From Brevibacillus laterosporus LMG 15441 (GTDB lineage Bacteria > Bacillota > Bacilli > Brevibacillales > Brevibacillaceae), in the NCBI RefSeq assembly GCF_000219535.2, contig NZ_CP007806.1, positions 2,762,501 through 2,826,500 on the forward strand: 64,000 bases of DNA. Reading direction: 5' to 3'. Both the position numbers and the translations under genes were made by a program. This document shows positions 1 to 9,088 of the stretch, one piece after another (the stretch's first letter is position 1; every line of letters starts with the position of its first letter). The notes beneath the pieces were generated by a model. It saw only the letters and a list, made by a program, of their open reading frames with translations, was not told the origin of the DNA and did no database searches.

Positions 1-722
1 ATACTTGTATCTCTACTATTTTCTGTTTTCGAAAAATAGGATAACATTTGATAAAAATAGGTGTTAAGTTTGGAGTCCAATTTTTTAAACCCGGTCAAGT
101 CCGAGCAAGTTAATAATGAAGATAACCTAATAAAAGTAAGTAACAAGTCATTTCTTATGATTTTAATTTCTAAATCACTTATTTTACTATTAAGGTAGTT
201 AATTTTTGTATTAATTTCACACTTACATTTTTCAATTATCATATTTCTAAAATCTACTTCTCTCCCACTAATAAAATTTAAAATATCATTGAAATTATTC
301 TCTCTATCATAAATTATTGTGCATTTCAACAGATCTTGTATTAACATTTCTGGAAGCCAATATCCTATCGCCCATTCTCTATGTTCCCCGATGGGGTTAT
401 TTTCTTTAAATAAACTATAAACCTTATTACTAAACTCTTTATTAGTATACAGAGCTAAATTAATATCTTTATTGTTATCTTCAAATGTAATCCTAATGCT
501 GTCATCAATAGTTGAAATATTGTATTCACTGAATATATTTTTTAGTTTCCCAAAAACCTCCTCATGTTCGTGAAGTATTAATAAATCATAATCATTAAAA
601 CTATCACTGATATTGATAGAACCAACTAATGCAATACCATTAATATATTCTTGTTGTTTTAATACATGCATTATATTTAAGGTAATCTGATTCAATCGAT
701 TCTTAATTTTATTACTTATCAT
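1..722 (-). CDS. Nucleotidyltransferase-fold protein, 3' end outside window
   Basis: The minus frame is open from an ATG at 722 to the window edge, about 240 residues without a stop. An AGGAGG-like site (GGGAGGATATT) precedes the ATG. The N-terminal part reads ALVGS, then DSFNDYDLLIL about 12 residues on, which is the GS...DxD signature of the polymerase-beta/MNT nucleotidyltransferase fold. Family members transfer AMP or another nucleotide to a small molecule, protein or RNA. A later WAIGYWLPEMLIQDLL segment suggests the helical domain common in antibiotic nucleotidyltransferases. It starts 23 bp after the MFS exporter gene on the same strand, so it is probably the distal gene of the natural-product operon, perhaps tailoring or self-protection. 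The substrate cannot be told from sequence. The gene is incomplete here. Confidence 0.7.
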   Translation of the reverse strand, partial: MISNKIKNRLNQITLNIMHVLKQQEYINGIALVGSINISDSFNDYDLLILHEHEEVFGKLKNIFSEYNISTIDDSIRITFEDNNKDINLALYTNKEFSNKVYSLFKENNPIGEHREWAIGYWLPEMLIQDLLKCTIIYDRENNFNDILNFISGREVDFRNMIIEKCKCEINTKINYLNSKISDLEIKIIRNDLLLTFIRLSSLLTCSDLTGFKKLDSKLNTYFYQMLSYFSKTENSRDTS

Positions 723-744
723 AATATCCTCCCTTATCAGTTTT

Positions 745-1998
745 TTATTTGTATTGAGATTCCTTTGATCTTATTGCAATATCTATAGATTTATAAACTA
801 ACATATAAAATATTAAACCTATTAAGACCATTGAAATTCCAAGACTTATATATATAACTCTTATATTTATTAAATCAGTTAGTAGGCCCGATACACCAAT
901 TGATAGTGGTAAAGATATTTGTGAAATAATAAAAAGTACAGAGTTAACTCTTCCCAAAAAATTTATGGGAGTCATTTGTTGAACAAGAGTGTTATAACTA
1001 ACGTTAAACAATATGATCATAGCAATATTTATAAAATTACTAATAGATGCCATGACAACATTAGTTGAGAACCCTAAAGAGATTATACCTATACCTAAAA
1101 AACTAATATTGATTAGGAAAATAACTGAAAAAGATTTAACATGATTTTTTATTTTGGGAACTAAAAACCCCATCATAAGTCCACCTATAGAACCGCATGC
1201 ATAAATAATACCAATTTCCATAGATGAGGCATTAAAACTATCTTGTAAAAAATATACTAATAAAGCTAATATTGGTCCTAGAGCGATATTAATAAAAAAA
1301 CTACCTAATGCTACCTTTATTAAAAAGTTATTTTCTTTAAGAAAAACAAAACCTAATTTTATTGAATGAAAAATTGAATCTTTTGAGGAAGCAACTGACT
1401 CATTTAATTTAGGGATTGACATAAAACCTGCCAATACTATTAATATGAAGAAAGATGCTACATCAATCAAAAGGACATCTTGGACACCAAAGATTCCAAT
1501 TAAACTGCCAGCTATTACAGGCCCTATCAAACGGCTAGCAGAATTAATCAACCCAAATTGAGCATTTAAGGCGGCATAATATTTCTTATTAAAAAGCATT
1601 GGAAGTATAACGCCTTCAGCACTCAAGTAAAAACTACTTAATAACGCAACAAAAGCTGCCAATATACAAATTGTTAAGGTATTTAATAAATTATGTATGC
1701 TTAATAAGTAAATTAATCCTACAATTCCTCCCTGTAGTAGTGCTGAAATTATTAATATTACTTTTCTATTTGTACGGTCAACTATTACCCCCGCCCAAAG
1801 TGAACTTAACAGTTTGGCTAAATACTCACACGCGACAACTAAAGATAAAGCAAAACCTGAGCCTGTTAATTTAAGAGTAAGGAGCGGTAAACCTAGCAAA
1901 TAAAGTTGATCTCCCACACTTGAGAAAAACTTGCCTAGAAATAAAAGTCTAAAATTCTTATCTTTCCAAATAACCTTTAAATAATTTTCATTTTCCAT
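745..1998 (-). CDS. MFS drug/metabolite exporter
   Basis: 417 residues with about 12 hydrophobic segments. The early GKFFSSVGDQLYLLGLPLL helix and the WAGVIVDRTNRKVILI loop after TM2 are the MFS motif-A region (DRxxRK) of the MFS_3/macrolide-efflux type of proton-driven exporter. It probably sits in the cytoplasmic membrane and exports the product of the operon. Its ATG overlaps the 3' end of the upstream condensation-type gene by 11 bp, so the two are translationally coupled. The ribosome site lies inside the upstream gene and is weak. Exporter function is secure from the fold; the cargo is inferred only from neighbours. Confidence 0.85.
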   Translation of the reverse strand: MENENYLKVIWKDKNFRLLFLGKFFSSVGDQLYLLGLPLLTLKLTGSGFALSLVVACEYLAKLLSSLWAGVIVDRTNRKVILIISALLQGGIVGLIYLLSIHNLLNTLTICILAAFVALLSSFYLSAEGVILPMLFNKKYYAALNAQFGLINSASRLIGPVIAGSLIGIFGVQDVLLIDVASFFILIVLAGFMSIPKLNESVASSKDSIFHSIKLGFVFLKENNFLIKVALGSFFINIALGPILALLVYFLQDSFNASSMEIGIIYACGSIGGLMMGFLVPKIKNHVKSFSVIFLINISFLGIGIISLGFSTNVVMASISNFINIAMIILFNVSYNTLVQQMTPINFLGRVNSVLFIISQISLPLSIGVSGLLTDLINIRVIYISLGISMVLIGLIFYMLVYKSIDIAIRSKESQYK

Positions 1999-3232
1999 AC
2001 TTTTTTACCATATACATATTTTTGTCGTTAGCATTTATTTCGTCTATTAGTTTTTCAGCTTCTTCACGTATAATCACTTCAAAGCTTTCTTTCCTATCTG
2101 TTAGTTTATCTGAAAACAAAAAAGATACATCAAAATTTGTAAATGAAGAGTGACATAACACTTTAATACTTAAAAAATGTTTTTTATCTCTTGGCAATAT
2201 TTTTTTATATTCTATTTGCTCATCACCATTTTTAGATTTACCATTAACAACAAGAACAATAGGTTCCATATTTTGAATAGAAGATGCTGAGACTTTTTCA
2301 TTCTCTAGAAAATTGGCATATTCTTTAGCATTCCTGTAAGGGTTATTCTTATAAAACCTAAATTCTTCTAACTTATCATCATTATTAGAAGATCTGTTTT
2401 TAACCAACATTATCTCGTCATGGTAATCACCAAAATCCCGAGCATAAATCACTCCGTCAAAAGTTCTTCCTCCCACTAATAAACAAAGTGGAATATTTAG
2501 GTACTCAGGGAAAAACCTAAATAAAGAATTATAAACAACTAGATACCAAAATTCTTCTATTGTTAAGTACCTTTGTTTTAATAACCTTTTGGTGGAATAC
2601 GTAAAGGAAAAACTTTTATTATTTATTACTTTATGTTCTTTATATATTTCGTCCTTTATATCGGAATACTTAGAGAACCTTTGATAATTACTAGCATCCA
2701 AACTATTAATATATGTAATATAGTGATTTATTGCTTTTTTAGTCCTAGTTGGACCATGTAATAAATTATCTTTAAAATTATATCCTCCATCAAAAATTAT
2801 GTGGTTAAATATCCCGACAAAGTAAATTTTTTCATCTTTTATTATAAATGCCATATTATATAAAAGATGATTAGTAATTTCTCGTGATTTTAAATCTAGA
2901 GATAGATTTAAAATCAGATCATCTAAAGAGTCCGATTTATCAAGTGTATACACTGGTATAGGTATGTTTTCGTTATATTCGTATATTTCCATCATTACTA
3001 AAGTAGGGTTTTCTTTGTTTAATGTGCATCGCAGCAATTCTTCCTGTTTGATTATCTCTTTCATGTTTTTAACTAATAGATTTACATCAACCTTTTCAAA
3101 ACTTACAATACAAGGCACTAACCATTCTTTTATATTTTTATATTCTAAATACTTGCGCTGTATAGGAAAAATTCGTCTTGTAAATTTTTTTTGATTAATT
3201 ATAAAGGTATCAAAGTTACTTTGTTGATTCAT
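1988..3232 (-). CDS. Stand-alone condensation-domain-like acyl/aminoacyl transferase
   Basis: 414 residues; ATG preceded by GGAGGGGG. Near residues 63-71 QEELLRCTL resembles the C1 region of NRPS condensation domains. Residues 143-149 read NHIIFDG, fitting the catalytic HxxxDG motif (His144, Asp148, Gly149) of the CoA-dependent acyltransferase/condensation superfamily. The family joins an acyl or aminoacyl group held on a carrier protein to an amine or alcohol acceptor. There is no adenylation or carrier domain in the same chain, so a partner must present the substrate; the free ACP and amino acid:carrier ligase three genes upstream are obvious partners. The first His of the canonical HHxxxDG is Asn, which is tolerated in some family members. 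Exact chemistry is inference. Confidence 0.7.
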   Translation of the reverse strand: MNQQSNFDTFIINQKKFTRRIFPIQRKYLEYKNIKEWLVPCIVSFEKVDVNLLVKNMKEIIKQEELLRCTLNKENPTLVMMEIYEYNENIPIPVYTLDKSDSLDDLILNLSLDLKSREITNHLLYNMAFIIKDEKIYFVGIFNHIIFDGGYNFKDNLLHGPTRTKKAINHYITYINSLDASNYQRFSKYSDIKDEIYKEHKVINNKSFSFTYSTKRLLKQRYLTIEEFWYLVVYNSLFRFFPEYLNIPLCLLVGGRTFDGVIYARDFGDYHDEIMLVKNRSSNNDDKLEEFRFYKNNPYRNAKEYANFLENEKVSASSIQNMEPIVLVVNGKSKNGDEQIEYKKILPRDKKHFLSIKVLCHSSFTNFDVSFLFSDKLTDRKESFEVIIREEAEKLIDEINANDKNMYMVKKYGK

Positions 3233-3255
3233 TTTCCCCCTCCTTTTACTATTTT

Positions 3256-4488
3256 TTATTTATCAACCTTTAGGTTTAAACCGAAATTGGTATCCACATA
3301 ATGTAACAATTGATCTAAATCATCATAATAACCAATTAGAAGACACAGTTTATTCCCTGAATTGAAAGTTTTAGGACCAATATATTCATTTTCTTTAGTA
3401 ATTTGAAGTATATCTACCCCAGAAATATTTTTTAGCGAATTAATTTTCTCTAACCCCTGGATCCCCTTAACTCGTCCATAATTCTCATAGCCTACATCAT
3501 AATAGAAAGTTAATTTCTGATTCTTTTGTTGGAGTAATTTTTTGTAATTCGAAATATAATTTTCCTCTCCTAATAGTATCGATAAATATAAATGAAAAAT
3601 GTCAACGTTAAATTGTTTTTTAAATAAGCTGTAATTAGTTGTATGTCCGCTAGGTCTGAAGGCAGCTTCTATTAAACTAAAATTCCCATTATTATGTTTA
3701 ATCTCTACATGCGTCGCACCATTCCTCATACCTATCGTATGAACTGACTTGTTAGCAATATCTATAAGCTTGTCATTTAAATCTTTATTTATATGAGGCG
3801 GTATATAGTACAAGGCATCATGAAAAAAAGGCGGATTAGTTCCGTATTTCCCCATCACAAATGAAGCAACCGGTTCACCCTTATACCAAAATGTATCTAC
3901 GCAAAACTCATCACCATTAAAATATTCTTCAATGATAGTACCTCTAAGTGTTTGTTCATGATTAGACGCTTTTTCCCACATTTTTATTTTTAGATATTGT
4001 TCTTTCATTTCTTGTGGATTATTAATCAGCTTAACCCCTGTACTACCATAACTTGATTTTGGTTTTATTATGCAAGGATATTGTAATTCTTCTATATCAG
4101 GTGAAGTTAGATATAAATAATTACTAGTGGGTAATCCTTCTTGAATCCATTTGTCTTTCATAAGAGATTTATCTCTAAGAACATTTAAGTCATCAAATTG
4201 ATTATCATAGTAACCAGTACATTTTTTCAGTTTTTCCGTTACAACTACATGTTTTTCACAAGCTGTAAATAATGCATCTAATCTAGTTTCCATAGATAGA
4301 ATGTAATCCACAAGTTTTTGAAAATCTGTTTCTATAAAAATATCTAAATTGATATAATTAATGTCGTCTGATGGGGAAGGAGTTAATTCTTTAGATACTA
4401 TATAAATCTGATAATTATATTGTTGTTTAAGTGAAATTAGCTCCTTAATAAAAAAGGGAATTGGTTCAATAACCATAAATTTTTTCAT
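3256..4488 (-). CDS. ATP-grasp ligase
   Basis: 410 residues; GAGGAG site 8 bases before ATG. An N-terminal pre-ATP-grasp domain (1-105) is followed by CIIKPKSSYGSTGV near 139-152, the glycine-rich ATP-binding loop with its lysine. Further on come EEYFNGDEFCVDTF and SLIEAAFRPSGHT, which match the metal- and ATP-binding E...E/N...R region of the carboxylate-amine ligase branch (D-Ala-D-Ala ligase/biotin carboxylase superfamily). Such enzymes activate a carboxylate as an acyl-phosphate and couple it to an amine or thiol. In butirosin biosynthesis an ATP-grasp enzyme (BtrJ) ligates glutamate onto a carrier protein, a possible precedent for this neighbourhood. It overlaps the upstream ligase gene by 23 bp. 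Its substrate is unknown. Confidence 0.88.
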   Translation of the reverse strand: MKKFMVIEPIPFFIKELISLKQQYNYQIYIVSKELTPSPSDDINYINLDIFIETDFQKLVDYILSMETRLDALFTACEKHVVVTEKLKKCTGYYDNQFDDLNVLRDKSLMKDKWIQEGLPTSNYLYLTSPDIEELQYPCIIKPKSSYGSTGVKLINNPQEMKEQYLKIKMWEKASNHEQTLRGTIIEEYFNGDEFCVDTFWYKGEPVASFVMGKYGTNPPFFHDALYYIPPHINKDLNDKLIDIANKSVHTIGMRNGATHVEIKHNNGNFSLIEAAFRPSGHTTNYSLFKKQFNVDIFHLYLSILLGEENYISNYKKLLQQKNQKLTFYYDVGYENYGRVKGIQGLEKINSLKNISGVDILQITKENEYIGPKTFNSGNKLCLLIGYYDDLDQLLHYVDTNFGLNLKVDK

Positions 4489-5464
4489 CTTTTATCTCCT
4501 CTAAAATTTCACTAATTCTGTTTATTCCAAAACCAACACACATTGTTTGTATAAAGGTTTTATTATTATTTTGCATTAAAAACTTACGAGAAAAATAAGA
4601 ACCATGAAAATTTATTGAAGTCACGGAAATATATTTGTCTTCACTTTTGGAATATACCTCCAACTCTAGTTTAGACTTATTTAATATTTGATATAGTACA
4701 ACTTCAGGGTTATCGCTCATAAAAGTATCATTAGCTATTTTTATTCTAAATTTCTTGTTTAAGTTTTGACCAATACACCAAAATAGATAAATTATTTTTT
4801 CCCTAACTTTAAATAGTTCTGCTTCATTTCCGTAGAATACTAATTCAGTCATTAAAAATTTCGATAATCTAAATTTATTATAGAATTCTTCCTTCCTATA
4901 GCATTCACCAGTTATTATCTGGGTTGAAAAGCCAGTAATAATTTGTTCTTTATAACAATGATGACAGAGCGCAAAAGTTTTATACTCTTCGCTAGTTCCA
5001 CTAGTTCCTCTTACTACACTTTTATTTTTATCTAATCCCAATTGTTTTGCTGATTGAATATTAATATTATTAGGTGCTTCCTTTACTCGTTCTAAATCAA
5101 TATCAAAGATATCAGATAGTAGTTCGATCAAATCTTGGTTAATATCATTAATGCTACATTTTTTTTCTATATACTTTTGGATCAAATTTCTTACAGGTTC
5201 TCTAATCTCTACTATATCTAATTCACTTATTTTTGATGAGTTTAATATTAATTTTTCTACATTAAAAGAATTGATCGAACTCTTCTTCCATATTTTTTCA
5301 AAAGCACTGATTTCTTTGAATATATTAACTAATGATTTATCTTCTGATGAATAAACTTTTTGATTTAATAGCTTAATCTTTATATTTGGATTCTTAATTT
5401 GAAAGTATTCATATAAAGTTTCTTGTAATTCTTTAGGAAATTGTGATATTTCTACATTATTCAT
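4466..5464 (-). CDS. aaRS-like amino acid:carrier-protein ligase
   Basis: About 332 residues from the ATG at 5464, chosen because GAGGAATG lies 8 bases upstream; an in-frame ATG five codons earlier is possible. Around 186-212 it reads GECYRKEE...MTELVFYGN, closely matching the G-x-C-F/Y-R-x-E and R-E-F-V-x-x-G blocks of the SerRS-like amino acid:[carrier protein] ligases. Near the C-terminus CVGFGINR matches their motif-3 analogue (CVGFGxxR). Cys167 or Cys170, Glu207 and the Cys of CVGFG are the likely Zn2+ ligands that select a small amino acid in this family. Known members charge Gly or Ala onto a phosphopantetheine arm instead of tRNA. The gene lies directly after the carrier-protein gene with 8 bp overlap, the arrangement expected for an enzyme/substrate pair. 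Amino-acid specificity is not predictable here. Confidence 0.85.
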   Translation of the reverse strand: MNNVEISQFPKELQETLYEYFQIKNPNIKIKLLNQKVYSSEDKSLVNIFKEISAFEKIWKKSSINSFNVEKLILNSSKISELDIVEIREPVRNLIQKYIEKKCSINDINQDLIELLSDIFDIDLERVKEAPNNINIQSAKQLGLDKNKSVVRGTSGTSEEYKTFALCHHCYKEQIITGFSTQIITGECYRKEEFYNKFRLSKFLMTELVFYGNEAELFKVREKIIYLFWCIGQNLNKKFRIKIANDTFMSDNPEVVLYQILNKSKLELEVYSKSEDKYISVTSINFHGSYFSRKFLMQNNNKTFIQTMCVGFGINRISEILEEIKDEKIYGY

Positions 5465-5702
5465 TTTTACATTCCTCAATTAAAAAAAGTTCTATATCAT
5501 GTAAGCTATTAATTTCATTTAATTTTTCTTCAGACAAATTGTATTTTGTTTCAAGCTCTACAAGAATTCCCATATAAGAAAGTGAATCTATTCCTGTAGA
5601 AAAAATACTCCAATCCTTCCAATTATCATAATTTTCTTTTATCTCCAAGAATAATTCTTCTGATACATGTTCCTTTAATACCATTTCAAATTCAAAAAAC
5701 AT
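5457..5702 (-). CDS. Stand-alone acyl/aminoacyl carrier protein
   Basis: 81 residues, strongly acidic and helical. The segment STGIDSLSYMGILVELE carries the D-S-L 4'-phosphopantetheine attachment motif with Ser40 as the modified residue. The rest fits a four-helix ACP/PCP fold. It would hold an amino acid as a thioester, loaded by the aaRS-like ligase whose start overlaps its 3' end. The PPTase at 7.0-7.7 kb is the natural candidate to install the arm. The upstream ribosome site is poor (GTGGGAT), so an internal ATG seven codons in is an alternative start. Confidence 0.9.
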   Translation of the reverse strand: MFFEFEMVLKEHVSEELFLEIKENYDNWKDWSIFSTGIDSLSYMGILVELETKYNLSEEKLNEINSLHDIELFLIEECKNE

Positions 5703-5736
5703 ATCTTATCCCACTTTCTCGCCATATTTAAAAAAG

Positions 5737-6054
5737 TTAACTTCCAAATCGTTTTAAAAGCTTATGCTTATGCTTGTTTATTAATTCATCTAAAGAAATA
5801 TTGTAATTATTAGCAATGATTATGACATTTGCTAATAAATCACCTAGTTCTTCATATAAATTTTCTTGTATTCTATGTCTATCATTAGGAATCGAATCTG
5901 GTAAATCTTTTCTGATCTCATAAAGTCTTATAGCCTGGGCCAATTCTCCAACTTCCTCAAATAAAAAACCTAATTTTTGAAAATTGGTAGTATCAGTCCA
6001 TCCTCTTCGGTTATAAAAATGAATAAGCCATTCCTCAAAATCCTTAATTTCCAT
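5737..6054 (-). CDS. MazG-like nucleotide pyrophosphohydrolase-family protein
   Basis: 105 residues; AGGAGGAG site upstream of ATG. It contains KLGFLFEEVGELAQAIR and later YEELGDLLANVIIIAN, giving the EExxE...ExxD metal-binding pattern of the all-alpha MazG/dUTPase-like NTP pyrophosphohydrolases. The fold and metal ligands look intact. Family members hydrolyse NTPs to NMP plus PPi, often non-canonical ones. Why it sits in a carrier-protein operon is unclear; it may remove an inhibitory nucleotide or pyrophosphate-releasing intermediate, or simply be co-transcribed. Spacing to its neighbours is 34-40 bp. Confidence 0.82.
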   Translation of the reverse strand: MEIKDFEEWLIHFYNRRGWTDTTNFQKLGFLFEEVGELAQAIRLYEIRKDLPDSIPNDRHRIQENLYEELGDLLANVIIIANNYNISLDELINKHKHKLLKRFGS

Positions 6055-6094
6055 TTTATTAATACTCCTCCTGAACCAATCATATAAAATATTT

Positions 6095-6757
6095 CTACCT
6101 TAAATATCTAAAAATATTATCGTTAGCTACTTTGTAAATTTTTTTACCTAGGAAATCGACAGAATTATTTGATACCCTAATTCCTGACGTGTCAGATAAA
6201 CAAAAAATAGTCTTAATCTGGTTCTCATTAAAGATTTGTATTAAATCTTTTATTTGTACATAACTATCTTTATCAAAATGTACATCAATACTAAAATCCA
6301 CTAAATTTAATCCTTCAAAAGTTATTATTCCCTTAGCTTCGTGAACTGATGTTAAGATTGCATTTTTACACATATTAATGGCTCCTGCACTTAGTCCTAT
6401 TACCACCCCCTTAAAATTTCTAATAGGTTCTATCAGGTTATTTTCTTTTAGAAATTTATATTGGCATAATGTATCCCCCCCCATCAAAAATATAACATCA
6501 GCATCATTGATAAAGTTCTCCATTAATGCAGTTTCCATATTTTTATGTAAAATAGTTACATATTTGAAATTTATTTCATTAATTTCAAATAACCTAATTA
6601 TTTCACTAGCATATTTTTTTGAAACTAAAATATTTTCAGGAGATGTAGGAATAAATACAATTCTCTCCCTGATAACTAAATCTTTTTTCAAATAGCTAAT
6701 TAGTTCTTTATCGAAATCTTCATTATAATTTAATCTACTTAAAAAATATCTAATCAT
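6095..6757 (-). CDS. Peptidase E-like (family S51) hydrolase
   Basis: About 220 residues. FLMGGDT and the nucleophile-elbow GVVIGLSAGAINM (Gly-x-Ser-Ala-Gly) are hallmarks of S51 peptidases (dipeptidase E, cyanophycinase); DVHFDKD near residue 165 is the probable catalytic His region. Classical members cleave N-terminal Asp dipeptides. In this operon it could trim an aspartyl/peptidyl intermediate or act in self-resistance; that is inference. The ATG at 6757 is preferred because GGTG lies upstream of it; a GTG at 6772 in frame is the alternative. Confidence 0.8.
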   Translation of the reverse strand: MIRYFLSRLNYNEDFDKELISYLKKDLVIRERIVFIPTSPENILVSKKYASEIIRLFEINEINFKYVTILHKNMETALMENFINDADVIFLMGGDTLCQYKFLKENNLIEPIRNFKGVVIGLSAGAINMCKNAILTSVHEAKGIITFEGLNLVDFSIDVHFDKDSYVQIKDLIQIFNENQIKTIFCLSDTSGIRVSNNSVDFLGKKIYKVANDNIFRYLR

Positions 6758-6994
6758 TACAATTATCTGCACCTTTTTGTCAAAATTAACTTTTCAATCA
6801 TAATGTTTTTTCGTTTAAAACTCTACCATAAATAGGAAAATATTGCAATGTTTTTTTCATTCCTCTTAAACATTTGTTTGCTAAGGCCAACCAATAAATT
6901 TGAATCATATTCTTTAACACTGGATTACCCTCTATCATTGTTAAAGTAGAACAAATTAACATTAGAAAATAAATTATTTTTTGAATAATCCCTT

Positions 6995-7671
6995 CTATAA
7001 GGAAGAGAATTCGACGATTTCCAACTTATCAGGAAAACTATCATCTCTTGCACATGCAGTTATTACGTAATCAGATTCAAAAGTATAATGTTTGAAGAAA
7101 ACTAAGGAATTGATATATGTTTGCCTTACACTAAATACTCCTTCACATTTACTGCAATTTGAGTTTAATGGTATAGCCAATCCCCTGCCAATCATCTTTA
7201 CAAAACCTTCCTTTTTAGTCCATAACTGATAGTACTCATATAACCGCTCTATTTTCTTTTTATTATTTATTGCACGGACTTCTTCAACCGTGAATAATCG
7301 TTCGAAAATTTGAATATCAACTGGCCGAATTTTTTCAATGTCTACTCCTACTTCTTGCTTGTGAGTAATACAAACAACCCATTTACCCGAGTGTGAAACA
7401 TTAAAAAAAGTCCTTTAGGTTTGAGTAAGTAAAGGCTTCCCAAATGAATTTTATACAAAAGAGATATCCTTATTTTCATATCAAATTTGTTACAGATTAT
7501 AAATCTTATTAGCAGGTCTCCAATTAAAGTGCTATATTGGTCATATATTCTTTTGTATTTTTCGATTTTATGCCGCTTTTCTTCTAAAACTATTCGTAAC
7601 AATTGCATAAAAAGTTGGGATTCAATATGTTGAGGAATTCGTACTGCATAGATATCAACCATTTTTTCCAC
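6995..7671 (-). pseudogene. Sfp-type 4'-phosphopantetheinyl transferase, frameshifted
   Basis: Two reading frames join into one PPTase. The first (7671 to about 7405) gives the N-terminal region, including the YSTLIGDLLIRF block. The second gives NVSHSGKWVVCITHK, VGVDIEKI and LWTKKEGFVKMIGRGL, the SHSG..., GVDIE Mg-binding and W-x-KEA/G-x-x-K motifs of the Sfp family. They are out of phase by one base at a run of seven As (plus strand 7403-7409); eight would restore G-L-F-F-N-V-S-H. All motifs are otherwise conserved, so the break is recent, a sequencing error, or slippage. Its role would be converting the apo carrier protein at 5.5 kb to the holo form. A TATAAT-like box lies near 7697 on the minus strand, about 25 bases before the ATG. 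Confidence 0.85.
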
Positions 7672-7762
7672 CTAAAATACAACTTTTTCAATTCAATTAT
7701 ACTAAGCTATAATTGTCATATTTTTTCGCTTTCTGCTAATTCAATAGATTTAAATATTCTTA

Positions 7763-7903
7763 TTATTCGATATTTTTTTGTGAGTAGGGGTGATACCAGC
7801 GTAGCTGACAGCACTCTTTAATGAATGCTCCCTTTACACCGTCAGCAGCTACCTTCTCCCAAACGATCGTTCCTTGATGGTACGACATGTCGATAATTTT
7901 CAT
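7763..7903 (-). pseudogene. N-terminal fragment of GH25 endolysin
   Basis: A minus-strand reading frame of 46 codons from an ATG at 7903 begins MKIIDMSYHQGTIVWEKV, continuing with ADGVKGAFIKE. This closely follows the GH25 lysozyme N-terminus (M-K-G-I-D-V-S-x-H-Q-G-x-I-D-W-x-x-V...GVxFAFIKA). The catalytic domain is lost after about 45 residues. It is a phage-endolysin remnant and the first of a series of mobile-element relics. The Asp of the catalytic DVS motif appears as D-M-S. Confidence 0.6.
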
Positions 7904-8300
7904 GTTGTTTTTATTGCCTGCTTGCAACACTGATCAGTCCACCGTTTATTTGTTGTCTGTTTGCAAAACAGGTATATAATCTTTGCGATTCACCTTTCCC
8001 TTTCAATACTTCAACGACCCGCTTGATCTACCACCTTAGTCGGTCGCTGTACTTCCATTTCCTTTTCCCCTTTAATGATAGTGGCCTACTTCATTATCAC
8101 CATACACAGGCACCCTTTCAAAATTTTACACACTTGATTCAACTCTAAAATAGTATAGTTCAAAGAAACAAATGTATATTATTAGCTTGATACAGATACA
8201 TCAGAACGATATAGATGCCGATCCGGTGTATCTGAATTCAATTAAAAACACGCTAACCTTGGCTGTTTTATACATTCAGAAAAGAAAGAAAGATGTAGGT
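7904..8300. other. Degraded non-coding stretch
   Basis: No intact gene. Short minus-strand pieces such as VNRKDYIPVLQTDN interrupted by stops suggest decayed phage-type coding sequence upstream of the GH25 fragment. I could not assign a family. Confidence 0.4.
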
Positions 8301-8989
8301 ATGCCAGCAAATGTTTATAGTATGTTTTATGTAAAACAATCTCCATAGCATGGTCTTGGGAAACAAGTAGAGCAAGCATTTTCTTCCTAAGAAGTCTTAA
8401 AGGAGGCTGGTTTAGATTTTGGACTATCGTTCAACGTTCCATTCAAACAAACAACCAGTTAGAGATTCCTGGCTACAAGGCAAACATTCATGGTTCCGAC
8501 AATCGGGGGCTTGTAGTTTGCCAAAATACCTTGAACCTTGCCCTTAGTACTGCAAAGAGAATATGGGGAACCATTCATACTGGAGATATCAAGTCCAAAC
8601 TGGAGAAAGCAAAGAGGACGTTACTTATGGCTGAATCTTATATGGACCATCTACGAGTCGAGTCAGACCGATTAAATCAAATTAAACTTCTAGATCGTAA
8701 GGTCATGGAATACATCGAGCTCCTTCTTCCCTTGCCTGACAACGCCTCCATAACTCAAGAAAAAAATAACCGGCTGTTGCGAGCAGATATGCAACATAGA
8801 TATTTCGATTCTCCAGATCTTATTGATGTCGGTAAAAATGCATTTCGCTTTATCAATGCCGTTTCTGATTTTGCCACTCATGCAAAACCGCTGCGAGAAA
8901 CAGCATCTTACAAAGAAAACCTGTTTCAAAAAATGGAAGGAAATCCACTCATTGATAAAGCTTATGAAATCATTGTAGCCTCGGCATAA
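8301..8989 (+). pseudogene. DUF932 phage/plasmid-like protein, internally deleted
   Basis: The N-terminal part begins MPANVYSMFYVKQSP and after a stop continues HGLGKQVEQA, then EVLKEAGLDF after another stop: the start of DUF932 proteins. A frame change leads to EIPGYKANIHGSDNR, followed at once by VVCQNTLNLALSTAKRIW and the C-terminal 150 residues, open from 8531. In the family about 100 residues separate those two blocks, so there is an internal deletion as well as two nonsense codons and a frameshift. DUF932 genes usually lie beside radC and yqaJ genes in phages and integrative elements, which fits the next genes. Its biochemical role is not well established. Confidence 0.7.
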
Positions 8990-9088
8990 TCCCATTTACA
9001 GGATTGCCAAGGCATTTTTATTTCCTTTTTGTAAAAATCAATTAGATGTATTGGAGGGTTTCCAGATTGATTCTTACAGCAAACGGAA

